The notes below the pieces were generated by a model. The model saw only the letters and a program-made list of their open reading frames with translations, had not been told where the DNA came from and made no database searches. The translations under genes were made by a program, and so were the position numbers. A stretch of 16,298 nucleotides of DNA from JBQTHP01 sp052389755 (GTDB taxonomy: Bacteria; Pseudomonadota; Gammaproteobacteria; Steroidobacterales; Steroidobacteraceae): contig JBQTHP010000143.1 of the NCBI GenBank assembly GCA_052389755.1, forward strand, positions 1 through 16,298, in the 5' to 3' direction. Positions 7,351-14,267 of the stretch are shown here, piece after piece (position 1 is the first letter of the stretch; every line of letters begins with the position of its first letter).

Positions 7351-8562
7351 ATGATAAGAAAGATTTTTCAACTGGGGCTTGCCGCGCTGCTCGCAAGCGG
7401 CGCCACGCTCGCGCACGCAGCGGCCGCGGCACAGCTGCGTGACGTAAAGCTGTGGAGCGCGCCGACGGTGGTGCGCGTTGTGCTCGAGCTGTCTGCGACG
7501 ACCGAGCACGAGCTCTTCAAGCTCGACGGGCCGAGTCGCGTCGTCATCGATCTCACCGATGCCGAATCGATCGCCGGCCTGACTCTCCCCCGTCCTGCCG
7601 GCCCGATCGCGGCGCTGCGCACCGGCGCCCAGGCGGATGGCAGCCTGCGCGTCGTCATCGAGACCCGCACGTCGATCGATGCGAGCGCCGTGTGGGCGGA
7701 ACCGGCCGGCGACCAGGGCCATCGCCTGATCATCACCTTCGGCGGCGATCGTGCCGCAACGGCACCCGAACCCGTTCGGGCCGCGCACGCGCCGACGGAC
7801 ATTGGCCGCGACATCATCGTTGCCATCGACGCCGGGCACGGCGGCAAGGATCCGGGCGCGATCGGGCGTTCCGGCACACGCGAGAAAGACGTCGTGCTCG
7901 CGATCGCGCGCTCGCTCGCGCGCCGCATCGACGCGGAACCCGGCATGCGCGCGATGCTCACGCGCACCGACGACAAGTACATCAGTCATCGCGAGCGCAT
8001 CCATCGCGCGCGGGCCGCGAAAGCAGATCTCTTCCTGTCCGTGCATGCGGATTCGATCGTGAACCGCGAGGTGAGCGGCTCGTCCGTGTACGTGCTCTCC
8101 GAGCGCGGCGCCACGGACGAAGCGGCGCGCTGGCTCGCCGAGCGCGAGAACGCCTCCGATCTCATGGGCGGCGTCACGCTCGACGACAAGGACAGCGTGC
8201 TCGCCTCGGTGCTGCTCGACCTGTCGCAGGCCGCGAGCATCAGCTCGAGCATGGTGGCCGCCGAGCGCGTGCTCGCCGCCCTCGATCGGGTCGGCGAGGT
8301 GCGCAAGCCGAGCGTGCAGCAGGCCGGCTTCCTCGTGCTGAAGTCGCCAGACATTCCTTCGATGCTCGTCGAGACTGCCTACATCTCGAATCCGAACGAG
8401 GAGCGCCGGCTGCGCGGGGAGGCGCACCAGCGCAAGCTCGCGCAAGCGATTTTCTCCGGCGTGCGCGAGTACTTCGCGGGAAACCCACCGCAGGGCACGC
8501 GCTTCGCACAGCAGCGCCGCGGCGCCGGACCGACGGTGCTCGCTGGGCGCGGAGCGCCCTAG
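7351..8562 (+). CDS. N-acetylmuramoyl-L-alanine amidase with AMIN domain (AmiB/AmiC type)
   Basis: Periplasmic zinc amidase that cuts the bond between MurNAc and L-alanine, splitting septal peptidoglycan for daughter-cell separation. It has 403 residues. A signal peptide (MIRKIF, a hydrophobic core, AHA around residue 23) is followed by an AMIN domain (about 28-131), which targets the septum. The Amidase_3 domain starts at IVAIDAGHGGKDPGAIG (156-172); likely zinc ligands are H163, E178 (TREKD) and H232 (SVHAD), with catalytic E341 (LVETAYISN). An Ala/Ser-rich helical insert (about 265-315) matches the autoinhibitory helix of AmiB/AmiC enzymes that need LytM-domain activators. No C-terminal LysM is seen; the protein ends in a short Gly/Arg-rich tail. 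Position before mutL matches E. coli amiB, but the symbol is left open between amiB and amiC. Confidence 0.93.
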   Translation: MIRKIFQLGLAALLASGATLAHAAAAAQLRDVKLWSAPTVVRVVLELSATTEHELFKLDGPSRVVIDLTDAESIAGLTLPRPAGPIAALRTGAQADGSLRVVIETRTSIDASAVWAEPAGDQGHRLIITFGGDRAATAPEPVRAAHAPTDIGRDIIVAIDAGHGGKDPGAIGRSGTREKDVVLAIARSLARRIDAEPGMRAMLTRTDDKYISHRERIHRARAAKADLFLSVHADSIVNREVSGSSVYVLSERGATDEAARWLAERENASDLMGGVTLDDKDSVLASVLLDLSQAASISSSMVAAERVLAALDRVGEVRKPSVQQAGFLVLKSPDIPSMLVETAYISNPNEERRLRGEAHQRKLAQAIFSGVREYFAGNPPQGTRFAQQRRGAGPTVLAGRGAP

Positions 8563-8614
8563 GCGCCCCGAAGAGGAAGAGCGCCAAGCCCTCACGTTGG
8601 CGGTGACCCTCCGG

Positions 8615-8645
8615 GCTGTAAGCTGTGAGCTGTAAGCTGTCAGCT
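8615..8645 (+). repeat. 7-bp tandem repeat directly upstream of mutL
   Basis: Four heptamers of the form GCTGTNA (gctgtaa, gctgtga, gctgtaa, gctgtca) and a partial fifth (gct) run without a gap from 8615 to 8645, ending 3 bp before the mutL ATG. The last part, agctgtcagct, is also an 11-bp palindrome with a single central base. The array fills the place where a Shine-Dalgarno should be. A GTG inside it (8625) is in frame with mutL. Confidence 0.85.
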
Positions 8646-8648
8646 CCC

Positions 8649-10388
8649 ATGCCTATCCGCATTCTGCCGACCGAGCTCATCGATCAGATCGCCGCCGGCG
8701 AGGTGATCGAGCGGCCGGCGTCCGTCGTCAAGGAGCTCGCGGAGAATGCGCTCGACGCCGGTGCGCGTCGCATCGACATCGAGGTGGAACGCGGCGGCAT
8801 CGGCCTGATCCGCGTCCGCGACGACGGCTGCGGCGTTCCGGCTGCGGAGCTGCCGCTCGCGATCTCGCGCCACGCGACGAGCAAGATCGCGAGCCTCGAT
8901 GACCTTGCCGCGATCGAGACGCTCGGTTTTCGCGGCGAGGCCCTGCCCTCGATCGCCTCGATCGCGCGGCTTCGCCTCACATCGCGGGCCGGGGACGGGT
9001 CGACCGCCGCGGAGATCGTCGTCGACGGTGCCGCGGCCTTGCCCGTGCGACCGGCCGCGCATCCGCCGGGCACGACGATCGAAGTGCGCGATCTCTTCTT
9101 CAACGTCCCCGCGCGGCGCAAGTTCGTGCGCAGCGACGCGACCGAGCTCGGGCACATCGCGCGGCTCGTGGAACGGTTTGCACTCTCGCGCCCCGATGTC
9201 GCGTTCCGCCTGAGAAGCGGTGAGCGCGTGCTCCTCGATGCGCCCGCGAGCGAGGCGGACGATGAGGGGGCCGAGCGGATCTCGCAGGTGCTCGGCAAGG
9301 ATTTCATCGCGCGCTGCGTGCCGGTTCGCCATGCGGCAGGACCGGTCGAAGTGCGCGGCTGGATCAGCCTCCCCACGGCAGCCAGGGGGCAGCCAGACCA
9401 GCAGTTCTGGTTCGTGAACGGCCGCGGCGTGCGCGATCGGCTGCTCATGAACGCTGCGCGGCTCGCATATCGCGACGTCCTGTATCACGGCCGGCACGCC
9501 GCCTACGTGCTGCATCTCGATCTCGAGCCGCGACTCGTCGACGTCAATGCGCATCCTGCCAAGCTCGAAGTGCGCTTCCGCGACAGCCGCCAGATCCACG
9601 CTTTCGTGATGCGCGCGCTCGAGCGTGCGCTCGCGGCGACGACCCCCTCACCCGCGCCGTGGGGGAGAGAAACGCCCTCACCCGCCTTCGGCACCCTCTC
9701 CCCCGCGCTGCGGGGGAGAGGGTTGGGTGAGGGGACGTGGGCCCTCGCCGCGTCCGTTCGCGACGCCGAAGCACCCCCGGCGGCACCGGAGTCGTTCGAC
9801 GACGAGACGCCCCTCGGCACCGCTCTCGCGCAGCTGCACGGCGTGTACATCCTCTCGCAGAACCGCGCCGGGCTCGTGCTCACGGACATGCACGCCGCGC
9901 ACGAGCGCGTGCTTTACGAGCAGCTCAAGGCCGATCACGACGCGCGGCAACCGGCATCGCAGCTGCTGCTCGAGCCGATCGTCGTCGAGCTCAAAGTGGA
10001 CGAGCTCGATGCGGTGCTCGAGGACCGCGCCGAATGGGAACGAGCGGGATTCGAGCTCGACGCGCTCGGGCCCGCGAAACTCGCCTTGCGACGAGTACCC
10101 GCGCTGCTCGCCGGGCGCGATGTGGCGTCTATCGTCCACGAGGTCGTGAGCGGCCTGCAGCTCGATGCCGGCGCGCATCATCTCGACTCGGCGGCCCACG
10201 GTCTTCTCGGCACGATCGCGTGCCGCACGGCGATCCACGCGCACCGTCGTCTCACCTTGCCCGAAATGAACGCGCTGCTACGGCAGATGGAGGCGACCGA
10301 GCGCGCCAATCAGTGCAACCACGGCCGGCCAACCTGGACGCGCCTCACGCTCGAGGAGCTCGACCGGCTTTTTCTGCGAGGCCGATGA
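8649..10388 (+). CDS. mutL: DNA mismatch repair protein MutL, endonuclease type
   Basis: Couples MutS mismatch recognition to strand incision. It has 579 residues. The N-terminal GHKL ATPase shows KELAENALDAGA (catalytic E29, N33), RDDGCGV (58-63), HATSKI (75-80), TLGFRGEALPSIASI (91-105) and GTTIEVRDLFFNVPARRKF (141-159). The transducer domain ends at about residue 328. The linker (331-383) is mostly translated palindromic repeat. The C-terminal dimerisation domain carries DMHA(X)2E(X)4E (413-424), ACR (524-526), CNHGRP (556-561) and FLR (575-577). These are the metal-binding motifs of nicking MutL proteins, with Met in place of the usual Gln of DQHA. ATG 8649 gives the standard MPIRILP start; GTG 8625, inside the heptamer array, would add eight residues. 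The stop overlaps miaA (ATGA). Confidence 0.96.
   Translation: MPIRILPTELIDQIAAGEVIERPASVVKELAENALDAGARRIDIEVERGGIGLIRVRDDGCGVPAAELPLAISRHATSKIASLDDLAAIETLGFRGEALPSIASIARLRLTSRAGDGSTAAEIVVDGAAALPVRPAAHPPGTTIEVRDLFFNVPARRKFVRSDATELGHIARLVERFALSRPDVAFRLRSGERVLLDAPASEADDEGAERISQVLGKDFIARCVPVRHAAGPVEVRGWISLPTAARGQPDQQFWFVNGRGVRDRLLMNAARLAYRDVLYHGRHAAYVLHLDLEPRLVDVNAHPAKLEVRFRDSRQIHAFVMRALERALAATTPSPAPWGRETPSPAFGTLSPALRGRGLGEGTWALAASVRDAEAPPAAPESFDDETPLGTALAQLHGVYILSQNRAGLVLTDMHAAHERVLYEQLKADHDARQPASQLLLEPIVVELKVDELDAVLEDRAEWERAGFELDALGPAKLALRRVPALLAGRDVASIVHEVVSGLQLDAGAHHLDSAAHGLLGTIACRTAIHAHRRLTLPEMNALLRQMEATERANQCNHGRPTWTRLTLEELDRLFLRGR
9644..9734. repeat. Palindromic repeat copy B, in frame within mutL
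   Basis: Bases 9675-9734 nearly match the repeat at the panC/queG junction (4215-4273), differing in the short spacer and by small changes in the stem. A perfect 14-bp stem pairs 9693-9706 with 9710-9723 around the loop gct, flanked by ccctcaccc and gggtgagggg. A degenerate half copy precedes it: cccctcaccc at 9644-9653, then a gggggagag segment. The whole block is open in the mutL frame and adds about 31 codons rich in Pro, Gly, Ser and Arg to the interdomain linker. Both full copies have the same orientation relative to the window. Confidence 0.88.
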
Positions 10389-11338
10389 TGCGCGACGACG
10401 CGCGCGCGCCGGCGCTGATCCTCACCGGCCCGACCGGAGCGGGAAAAACCGATTGGGCGCTGCGTCTTGCACGGGAGCTGCCGGTGGAGATCGTGAGCGT
10501 CGATTCGGCCCTCGTGTATCGCGGCCTCGACATCGGCACGGCGAAGCCCGACCGCGAGGCGCGCGAACGCGTGCCCCATCACCTGATCGATATCCGCGAT
10601 CCCGCCGAGAGTTACTCGGCGGGTGAATTCGTCGGCGATGCGGCCCGTCTCGTCGGCGAAATCCGCGCCCGCCGCCGCATTCCGCTGCTGGTCGGCGGCA
10701 CGATGCTGTATCTGCGCGCGCTGCTGCGCGGTATAGCGGAGCTGCCTCGCGGCTCGGCGCACCTGCGGGGCGAGATCGATGCGCGGGCCGCGCGCGAGGG
10801 TTGGCCCGCGATGCACCGCGAGCTCGCGAGCGTCGATCCGATCGCGGCCTCGCGCATTCATCCGAACGACCCGCAGCGCATCCAGCGCGCGCTCGAAGTG
10901 CATCGCACGACGGGCCGGCCGATCTCGGAGCTGCAACGTGCGACCCGAGCGGCGCCGGGATTCGAGAACGCGCTGCGCTGGGCGCTCGAACCCGACCGGG
11001 CGGTGCTGCAATCGCGCCTGGCCGCGCGATTCCACGACATGCTGGCCCGCGGCTTCCTCGACGAGGTCAGGACGCTTCGAGCCCGCGGCGATCTCACGGC
11101 GGCGCACTCGTCCATGCGCGCGGTCGGCTACCGGCAGCTTTGGGCACACCTCGACGGCGAGTGCGACCTCGTCGAGGCCACGCGCCGCGGCATCGCCGCC
11201 ACGCGCCAGCTCGTCAAGCGGCAGCTCACCTGGCTCAGATCCGAACCCGGCATCCGCGCCGTCGATCCCGACGCGTCAGAAGCGCAGGCTCGATGGATCG
11301 CGGAGGTAAATGCCGCATTAAGTCAGCTTGGCCGTTGA
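10385..11338 (+). CDS. miaA: tRNA dimethylallyltransferase
   Basis: Transfers a dimethylallyl group to N6 of A37 in UNN-decoding tRNAs (i6A), the substrate for MiaB. It has 317 residues, normal length. The P-loop is LTGPTGAGKTDWA (13-25). SVDSALVYRGLDIGTAKP (38-55), HHLIDIRDPAESYSAGEF, PLLVGGTMLYLRALLRG, HPNDPQRIQRALEV and AVGYRQLWAHL with ATRQLVKRQLTWLR are all family signatures. Two consecutive ATGs stand at 10385 and 10388, and the first overlaps the mutL stop as ATGA. No separate Shine-Dalgarno is evident, so translation probably depends on mutL. hfq follows after a 139-bp gap that holds its own candidate promoter. Confidence 0.96.
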   Translation: MMRDDARAPALILTGPTGAGKTDWALRLARELPVEIVSVDSALVYRGLDIGTAKPDREARERVPHHLIDIRDPAESYSAGEFVGDAARLVGEIRARRRIPLLVGGTMLYLRALLRGIAELPRGSAHLRGEIDARAAREGWPAMHRELASVDPIAASRIHPNDPQRIQRALEVHRTTGRPISELQRATRAAPGFENALRWALEPDRAVLQSRLAARFHDMLARGFLDEVRTLRARGDLTAAHSSMRAVGYRQLWAHLDGECDLVEATRRGIAATRQLVKRQLTWLRSEPGIRAVDPDASEAQARWIAEVNAALSQLGR

Positions 11339-11357
11339 TCGGACCGGCTGCTAAGAT
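11328..11357 (+). promoter_or_regulatory. Candidate extended -10 promoter for hfq
   Basis: TGCTAAGAT (11349-11357) is an extended -10 (TGn plus TAAGAT, 5 of 6). TTGGCC (11328-11333, 4 of 6) lies 18 bp upstream as a weak -35. Transcription would begin near 11364 and give a 5' leader of about 115 nt. E. coli hfq also has promoters of its own within and after miaA, which makes an internal promoter here reasonable, though unproven. Confidence 0.5.
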
Positions 11358-11363
11358 GCCTCG

Positions 11364-11477
11364 CACCACGCCTCGCTGCTTGCGCGAGGTACGGAGCTTG
11401 CTTGGATCGCGTTTCAGGGAAGGTTTCCGCGATCCGCGTTCGAACAAATACAAGTCGCTGAAAACAAGGAGAACCCG
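11364..11477 (+). promoter_or_regulatory. Structured 5' leader of hfq with A-rich segment and strong ribosome binding site
   Basis: The gap between miaA and hfq holds two hairpins. One has a 6-bp stem, cctcgc (11371-11376) with gcgagg (11384-11389). The other has an 8-bp stem, ggatcgcg (11404-11411) with cgcgatcc (11428-11435), and a 16-base loop. An unusually A-rich stretch (about 11442-11475) follows and contains the Shine-Dalgarno AAGGAG (11466-11471), 6 nt before the ATG. Hfq prefers A-rich ARN-type sites with its distal face and is known to repress its own mRNA in E. coli, so self-binding here is plausible. Confidence 0.5.
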
Positions 11478-11738
11478 ATGGCCAAAGGCCAGTCGCTGCA
11501 GGACCCCTTTCTGAACGCCCTGCGCAAAGAGCGCGTTCCGGTTTCGATCTATCTCGTCAACGGCATCAAGTTGCAGGGACAGATCGATTCTTTTGACCAG
11601 TTCGTGGTCCTCCTCAAGAACAGCGTGAGCCAGATGGTCTACAAACACGCCATTTCGACCGTCGTGCCCGCACGCAATGTGCGGTTGCAGCCGGGCGAGG
11701 AGGGCGGTGTCCCTGTGGAGTCCACCCCTGAGGGATGA
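11478..11738 (+). CDS. hfq: RNA chaperone Hfq
   Basis: Hexameric Sm-like protein that pairs small RNAs with mRNAs and affects RNA stability. It has 86 residues with a short C-terminal tail, unlike the 102-residue E. coli protein. MAKGQSLQDPFLNALRKERV is near-canonical, with proximal-face Q8 and rim residues R16, K17 and R19. Sm1 includes VSIYLVNGIKLQGQIDSFDQF (distal-face Y25 and K31; F42). Sm2 is VYKHAISTVVP, with K56 and H57 binding uridine-rich RNA. The AAGGAG Shine-Dalgarno is the strongest in the window, in line with high expression. The stop overlaps the hflX start (ATGA). Identification is certain. Confidence 0.98.
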   Translation: MAKGQSLQDPFLNALRKERVPVSIYLVNGIKLQGQIDSFDQFVVLLKNSVSQMVYKHAISTVVPARNVRLQPGEEGGVPVESTPEG

Positions 11739-13090
11739 TGTTCGAACGCCCGCGCACCGGTGAGCGCGCGGTGCTGGTGCGCCTGGGCTTGGGCACACCG
11801 GTCGATCCGGAGGACCTCGAGGAGTTCACCCAGCTCGCGGTCTCGGCCGGCGCCGAGCCCGTCGCCACGCTGACCGGCAGGCGTGCGAAGCCGGATTCCC
11901 GTTTTTTCCTCGGCACCGGCAAGGCCGACGAGCTGCGCTCGCTCGCGGAAGCTCACGCCGCGGACGTCGTGCTCGTCGACCACGCTCTCTCGGCAGGGCA
12001 GGAACGCAATCTGGAGCTCCACGTCGGTCGGCGCGTGCTCGACCGCAACGGCCTCATCCTGGATATCTTCGCGCAGCGCGCCCGCAGCGCCGAGGGCAAG
12101 CTCGAAGTGGAGCTCGCGCAGCTGAAGCACATCGCAAGCCGCCTCGTCCGCGGCTGGACGCACCTCGAGCGGCAGAAGGGCGGCATCGGACTTCGCGGTC
12201 CGGGCGAGACGCAGCTCGAGACCGACCGGCGCCTCGTCGCGCAGCGCGTTCGCATACTGAGCAAGCGCCTCGAGAAGCTGAAGCAGCGGCGCGAGACCGG
12301 ACGGCGCATGCGCGCCGAGATTCCGGTGCCTTCGCTCGCGCTGGTGGGCTACACCAACGCGGGCAAGTCCACGCTGTTTCGCGCGCTCACCGGCACCGGC
12401 GCCTACGTCGCCGATCAGCTCTTCGCGACCCTCGATCCGACCGTGCGCCGCATTACCCTGCGCGGAGGCACGAAAGTGGTCGTTGCCGATACCGTCGGGT
12501 TCATCCGCGAGCTTCCGCATGAGCTCGTGGCGGCCTTCCAGTCCACGCTCACCGAGGCGCGCGAGGCGACGCTCCTCGTCCACGTGATCGACGCGAGCGA
12601 CCCGCGCCGCGAGGAGCGCACCGAGCAGGTGAATGCAGTGCTCGCGGACATTGGCGCCGCAGACATTCCACAGATCCGGGTGTTCAACAAGATCGACCGG
12701 TTGCAGGATGCCCCCCGCATCGAGCGCCATCCTGACGGGCGCGCGGCGAGCGTGTGGATCTCCGCGATGCGGGGCCAGGGACTCGACCTCCTGCGAGAGA
12801 CCGTCGCGGAACGACTGGCGCGCACGGCGCGCCGAGCGCGCATCCTGATTCCGGCAGGCGCCGGTGCGCTGCGCGCGCAGTTGTTCGCGGCCGGCGCGGT
12901 GCGGGAGGATCACGCGCACGAGGACGGATCGCTCGAGCTCGCAGTGGAGCTCTCCGAGGTCGAGCTTCTGCAGCTTGCGCGCAGGCCGGGCGTCAAGGTG
13001 CTGGAAGTGCTCGGCGCGCCAATGCCTTGTGTGCCTTCCGAGCCCTACCTACAATCGGCGGCCGCTCCCTCGGCGGCCGAATTGCCCTGA
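11735..13090 (+). CDS. hflX: Ribosome-associated GTPase HflX
   Basis: GTPase that binds the 50S subunit and splits stalled or heat-damaged ribosomes. It has 451 residues. The N-terminal glycine-rich nucleotide-independent domain shows FFLGTGKADEL (57-67), VVLVDHALSAGQERNLE and VLDRNGLILDIFAQRA. The linker coiled coil around GGIGLRGPGETQLETDRR (149-166) is the HflX hallmark. The G domain has G1 VGYTNAGKST (204-213), G3 ADTVGFIRELP (251-261) and G4 NKID (318-321), with ISAM as a G5-like motif. Two tandem ATGs (11735, 11738) overlap the hfq stop, so translation is probably coupled. The C-terminal domain is about 85 residues and ends in an Ala/Pro-rich tail. Confidence 0.97.
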   Translation: MMFERPRTGERAVLVRLGLGTPVDPEDLEEFTQLAVSAGAEPVATLTGRRAKPDSRFFLGTGKADELRSLAEAHAADVVLVDHALSAGQERNLELHVGRRVLDRNGLILDIFAQRARSAEGKLEVELAQLKHIASRLVRGWTHLERQKGGIGLRGPGETQLETDRRLVAQRVRILSKRLEKLKQRRETGRRMRAEIPVPSLALVGYTNAGKSTLFRALTGTGAYVADQLFATLDPTVRRITLRGGTKVVVADTVGFIRELPHELVAAFQSTLTEAREATLLVHVIDASDPRREERTEQVNAVLADIGAADIPQIRVFNKIDRLQDAPRIERHPDGRAASVWISAMRGQGLDLLRETVAERLARTARRARILIPAGAGALRAQLFAAGAVREDHAHEDGSLELAVELSEVELLQLARRPGVKVLEVLGAPMPCVPSEPYLQSAAAPSAAELP

Positions 13091-13130
13091 ACTCTCATCG
13101 AGCGGCGCGGCGGCCGTTCTCTGTCTAAAT

Positions 13131-14267
13131 ATGGCGTGGAATCAACCCGGCGGTCAGAACAATAACCCCTGGGGCCGGCGCCCCGGCCAGAGCGGCGGCA
13201 GCCTCGACGAGAAGGTCAGGGATTGGCAGCGGCGGCTCGAATCGCTGCTGCGTCCCGGCGGCCCGCGCGAGGGCAACGGTGGCGGCGGCGGCGGCTCGCT
13301 GCTGCCGACGATCGGCATACTCCTCGTGCTTGCGCTCTGGGTCGGCAGCGGTTTCTACCGCGTGAACGCCGCCGAACGCGGCGTGATCCAGCGCTTCGGC
13401 AAGCTCATCGACGTGCGCCAGCAGGGATGGGGCTGGCGCTGGCCGTGGCCCATCGAGACAGTCACGAAAGTGAATGTCGCGAGCGTCAACAGCAGAGATC
13501 TGAAGGCGCGCGTGCTCACCTCCGACATCAACCTCGTCGAGCTGCGCTTCGGCGTGCAGTATCGCAACGACGATCCGATCAAGGTGCTCTTTCGCGTGCG
13601 CGACCCCGACGCGACGCTCCTCGAGGTGAGCGAGAGCGCGATTCGCGAGATCGTCGGGCAGAACGAGCTCGACGCCATTCTGGTCGGCGTCACGCGCCAG
13701 AAGATCACGGATGCCACCAAGGACCTGATCCAGCGAACGCTGAATTTTTACAACACCGGCATCGTCGTCACGACCGTGAACCTCACCGACGTGCAGGTCC
13801 CTGAAGCCGTGGTGCCTTCACAGCGCGATGCGAACAAGGCACTCGCCGACCAGGAGCGCTTCGTGAAGGAAGCGCAGGCGTATGCGAACGGCATCGTGCC
13901 GGTCGCCCAGGGTGCCGCCGCGCGCCTGCAGCAGGATGCCGAGGCATACAAGGCGCAGGTCGTTGCGTTGGCGGAAGGCCAGGCGTCGCGCTTCACCCAG
14001 ATCTTGGACGCGTACGCGAGGGCGCCCGAGGTGACGCGTCAGCGCCTGTACCTCGATACGGTCGAGAACGTGCTCGCGCGCGCACGCAAGGTCGTGATCG
14101 ACTCGAAGCCCGACGGCACCGGCGGCAACATCCTGTACCTGCCGCTCGACAAGCTGATGGAACGCGGTGCGATGCGCGATCAGGACGTCGCCTCGGATCG
14201 CGACGCCCGCGCGAGCTCCCCCGAAGTCGAGTCCGTCACCGTCGACGGCCGTGCGCGAGAGCGCTGA
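13131..14267 (+). CDS. hflK: FtsH protease modulator subunit HflK
   Basis: SPFH/band-7 inner-membrane protein that assembles with HflC into a large cage around the FtsH protease. It has 378 residues. The conserved N-terminus MAWNQPG..NNPWG is followed by a Gly-rich stretch (45-55) and one transmembrane segment (about 58-76, LPTIGILLVLALWVGSGFY). The band-7 domain begins at RVNAAERGVIQRFGK and includes VLTSDINLVELRFGVQYR. A long Ala/Gln/Glu-rich helix (about 225-290) precedes APEVTRQRLYLDTVENVL, a HflK signature, and ILYLPLDKLM. I chose ATG 13131 from the conserved start; the frame upstream only shadows hflX. The 40-bp gap after hflX shows no clear Shine-Dalgarno. The stop overlaps the hflC ATG by one base. 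Confidence 0.96.
   Translation: MAWNQPGGQNNNPWGRRPGQSGGSLDEKVRDWQRRLESLLRPGGPREGNGGGGGGSLLPTIGILLVLALWVGSGFYRVNAAERGVIQRFGKLIDVRQQGWGWRWPWPIETVTKVNVASVNSRDLKARVLTSDINLVELRFGVQYRNDDPIKVLFRVRDPDATLLEVSESAIREIVGQNELDAILVGVTRQKITDATKDLIQRTLNFYNTGIVVTTVNLTDVQVPEAVVPSQRDANKALADQERFVKEAQAYANGIVPVAQGAAARLQQDAEAYKAQVVALAEGQASRFTQILDAYARAPEVTRQRLYLDTVENVLARARKVVIDSKPDGTGGNILYLPLDKLMERGAMRDQDVASDRDARASSPEVESVTVDGRARER

Noticed and set aside
8545..8559. 6-bp hairpin gggcgc/gcgccc at the end of the amidase gene as a terminator
   Set aside because: It is short, has no T-tract, and short GC stems are expected by chance at this base composition.
7027..8595. Very long open frame on the - strand opposite tsaE and the amidase gene (522 codons)
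   Set aside because: High GC content opens antisense frames. The translation is Arg/His/Ala-rich with no recognisable family, while the + strand holds two clear genes.
11639..12919. 426-codon - strand frame opposite hflX
   Set aside because: Mirror of the hflX coding pattern; low-complexity composition and no family resemblance.
12864..13130. Upstream extension of hflK into hflX
   Set aside because: The added residues are an out-of-frame reading of hflX. MAWNQPG at 13131 is the conserved HflK start.
13121..13133. TCTAAAT just before the hflK ATG as a -10 for a leaderless transcript
   Set aside because: It lies too close to the ATG: transcription would begin inside the gene. No -35 is present.
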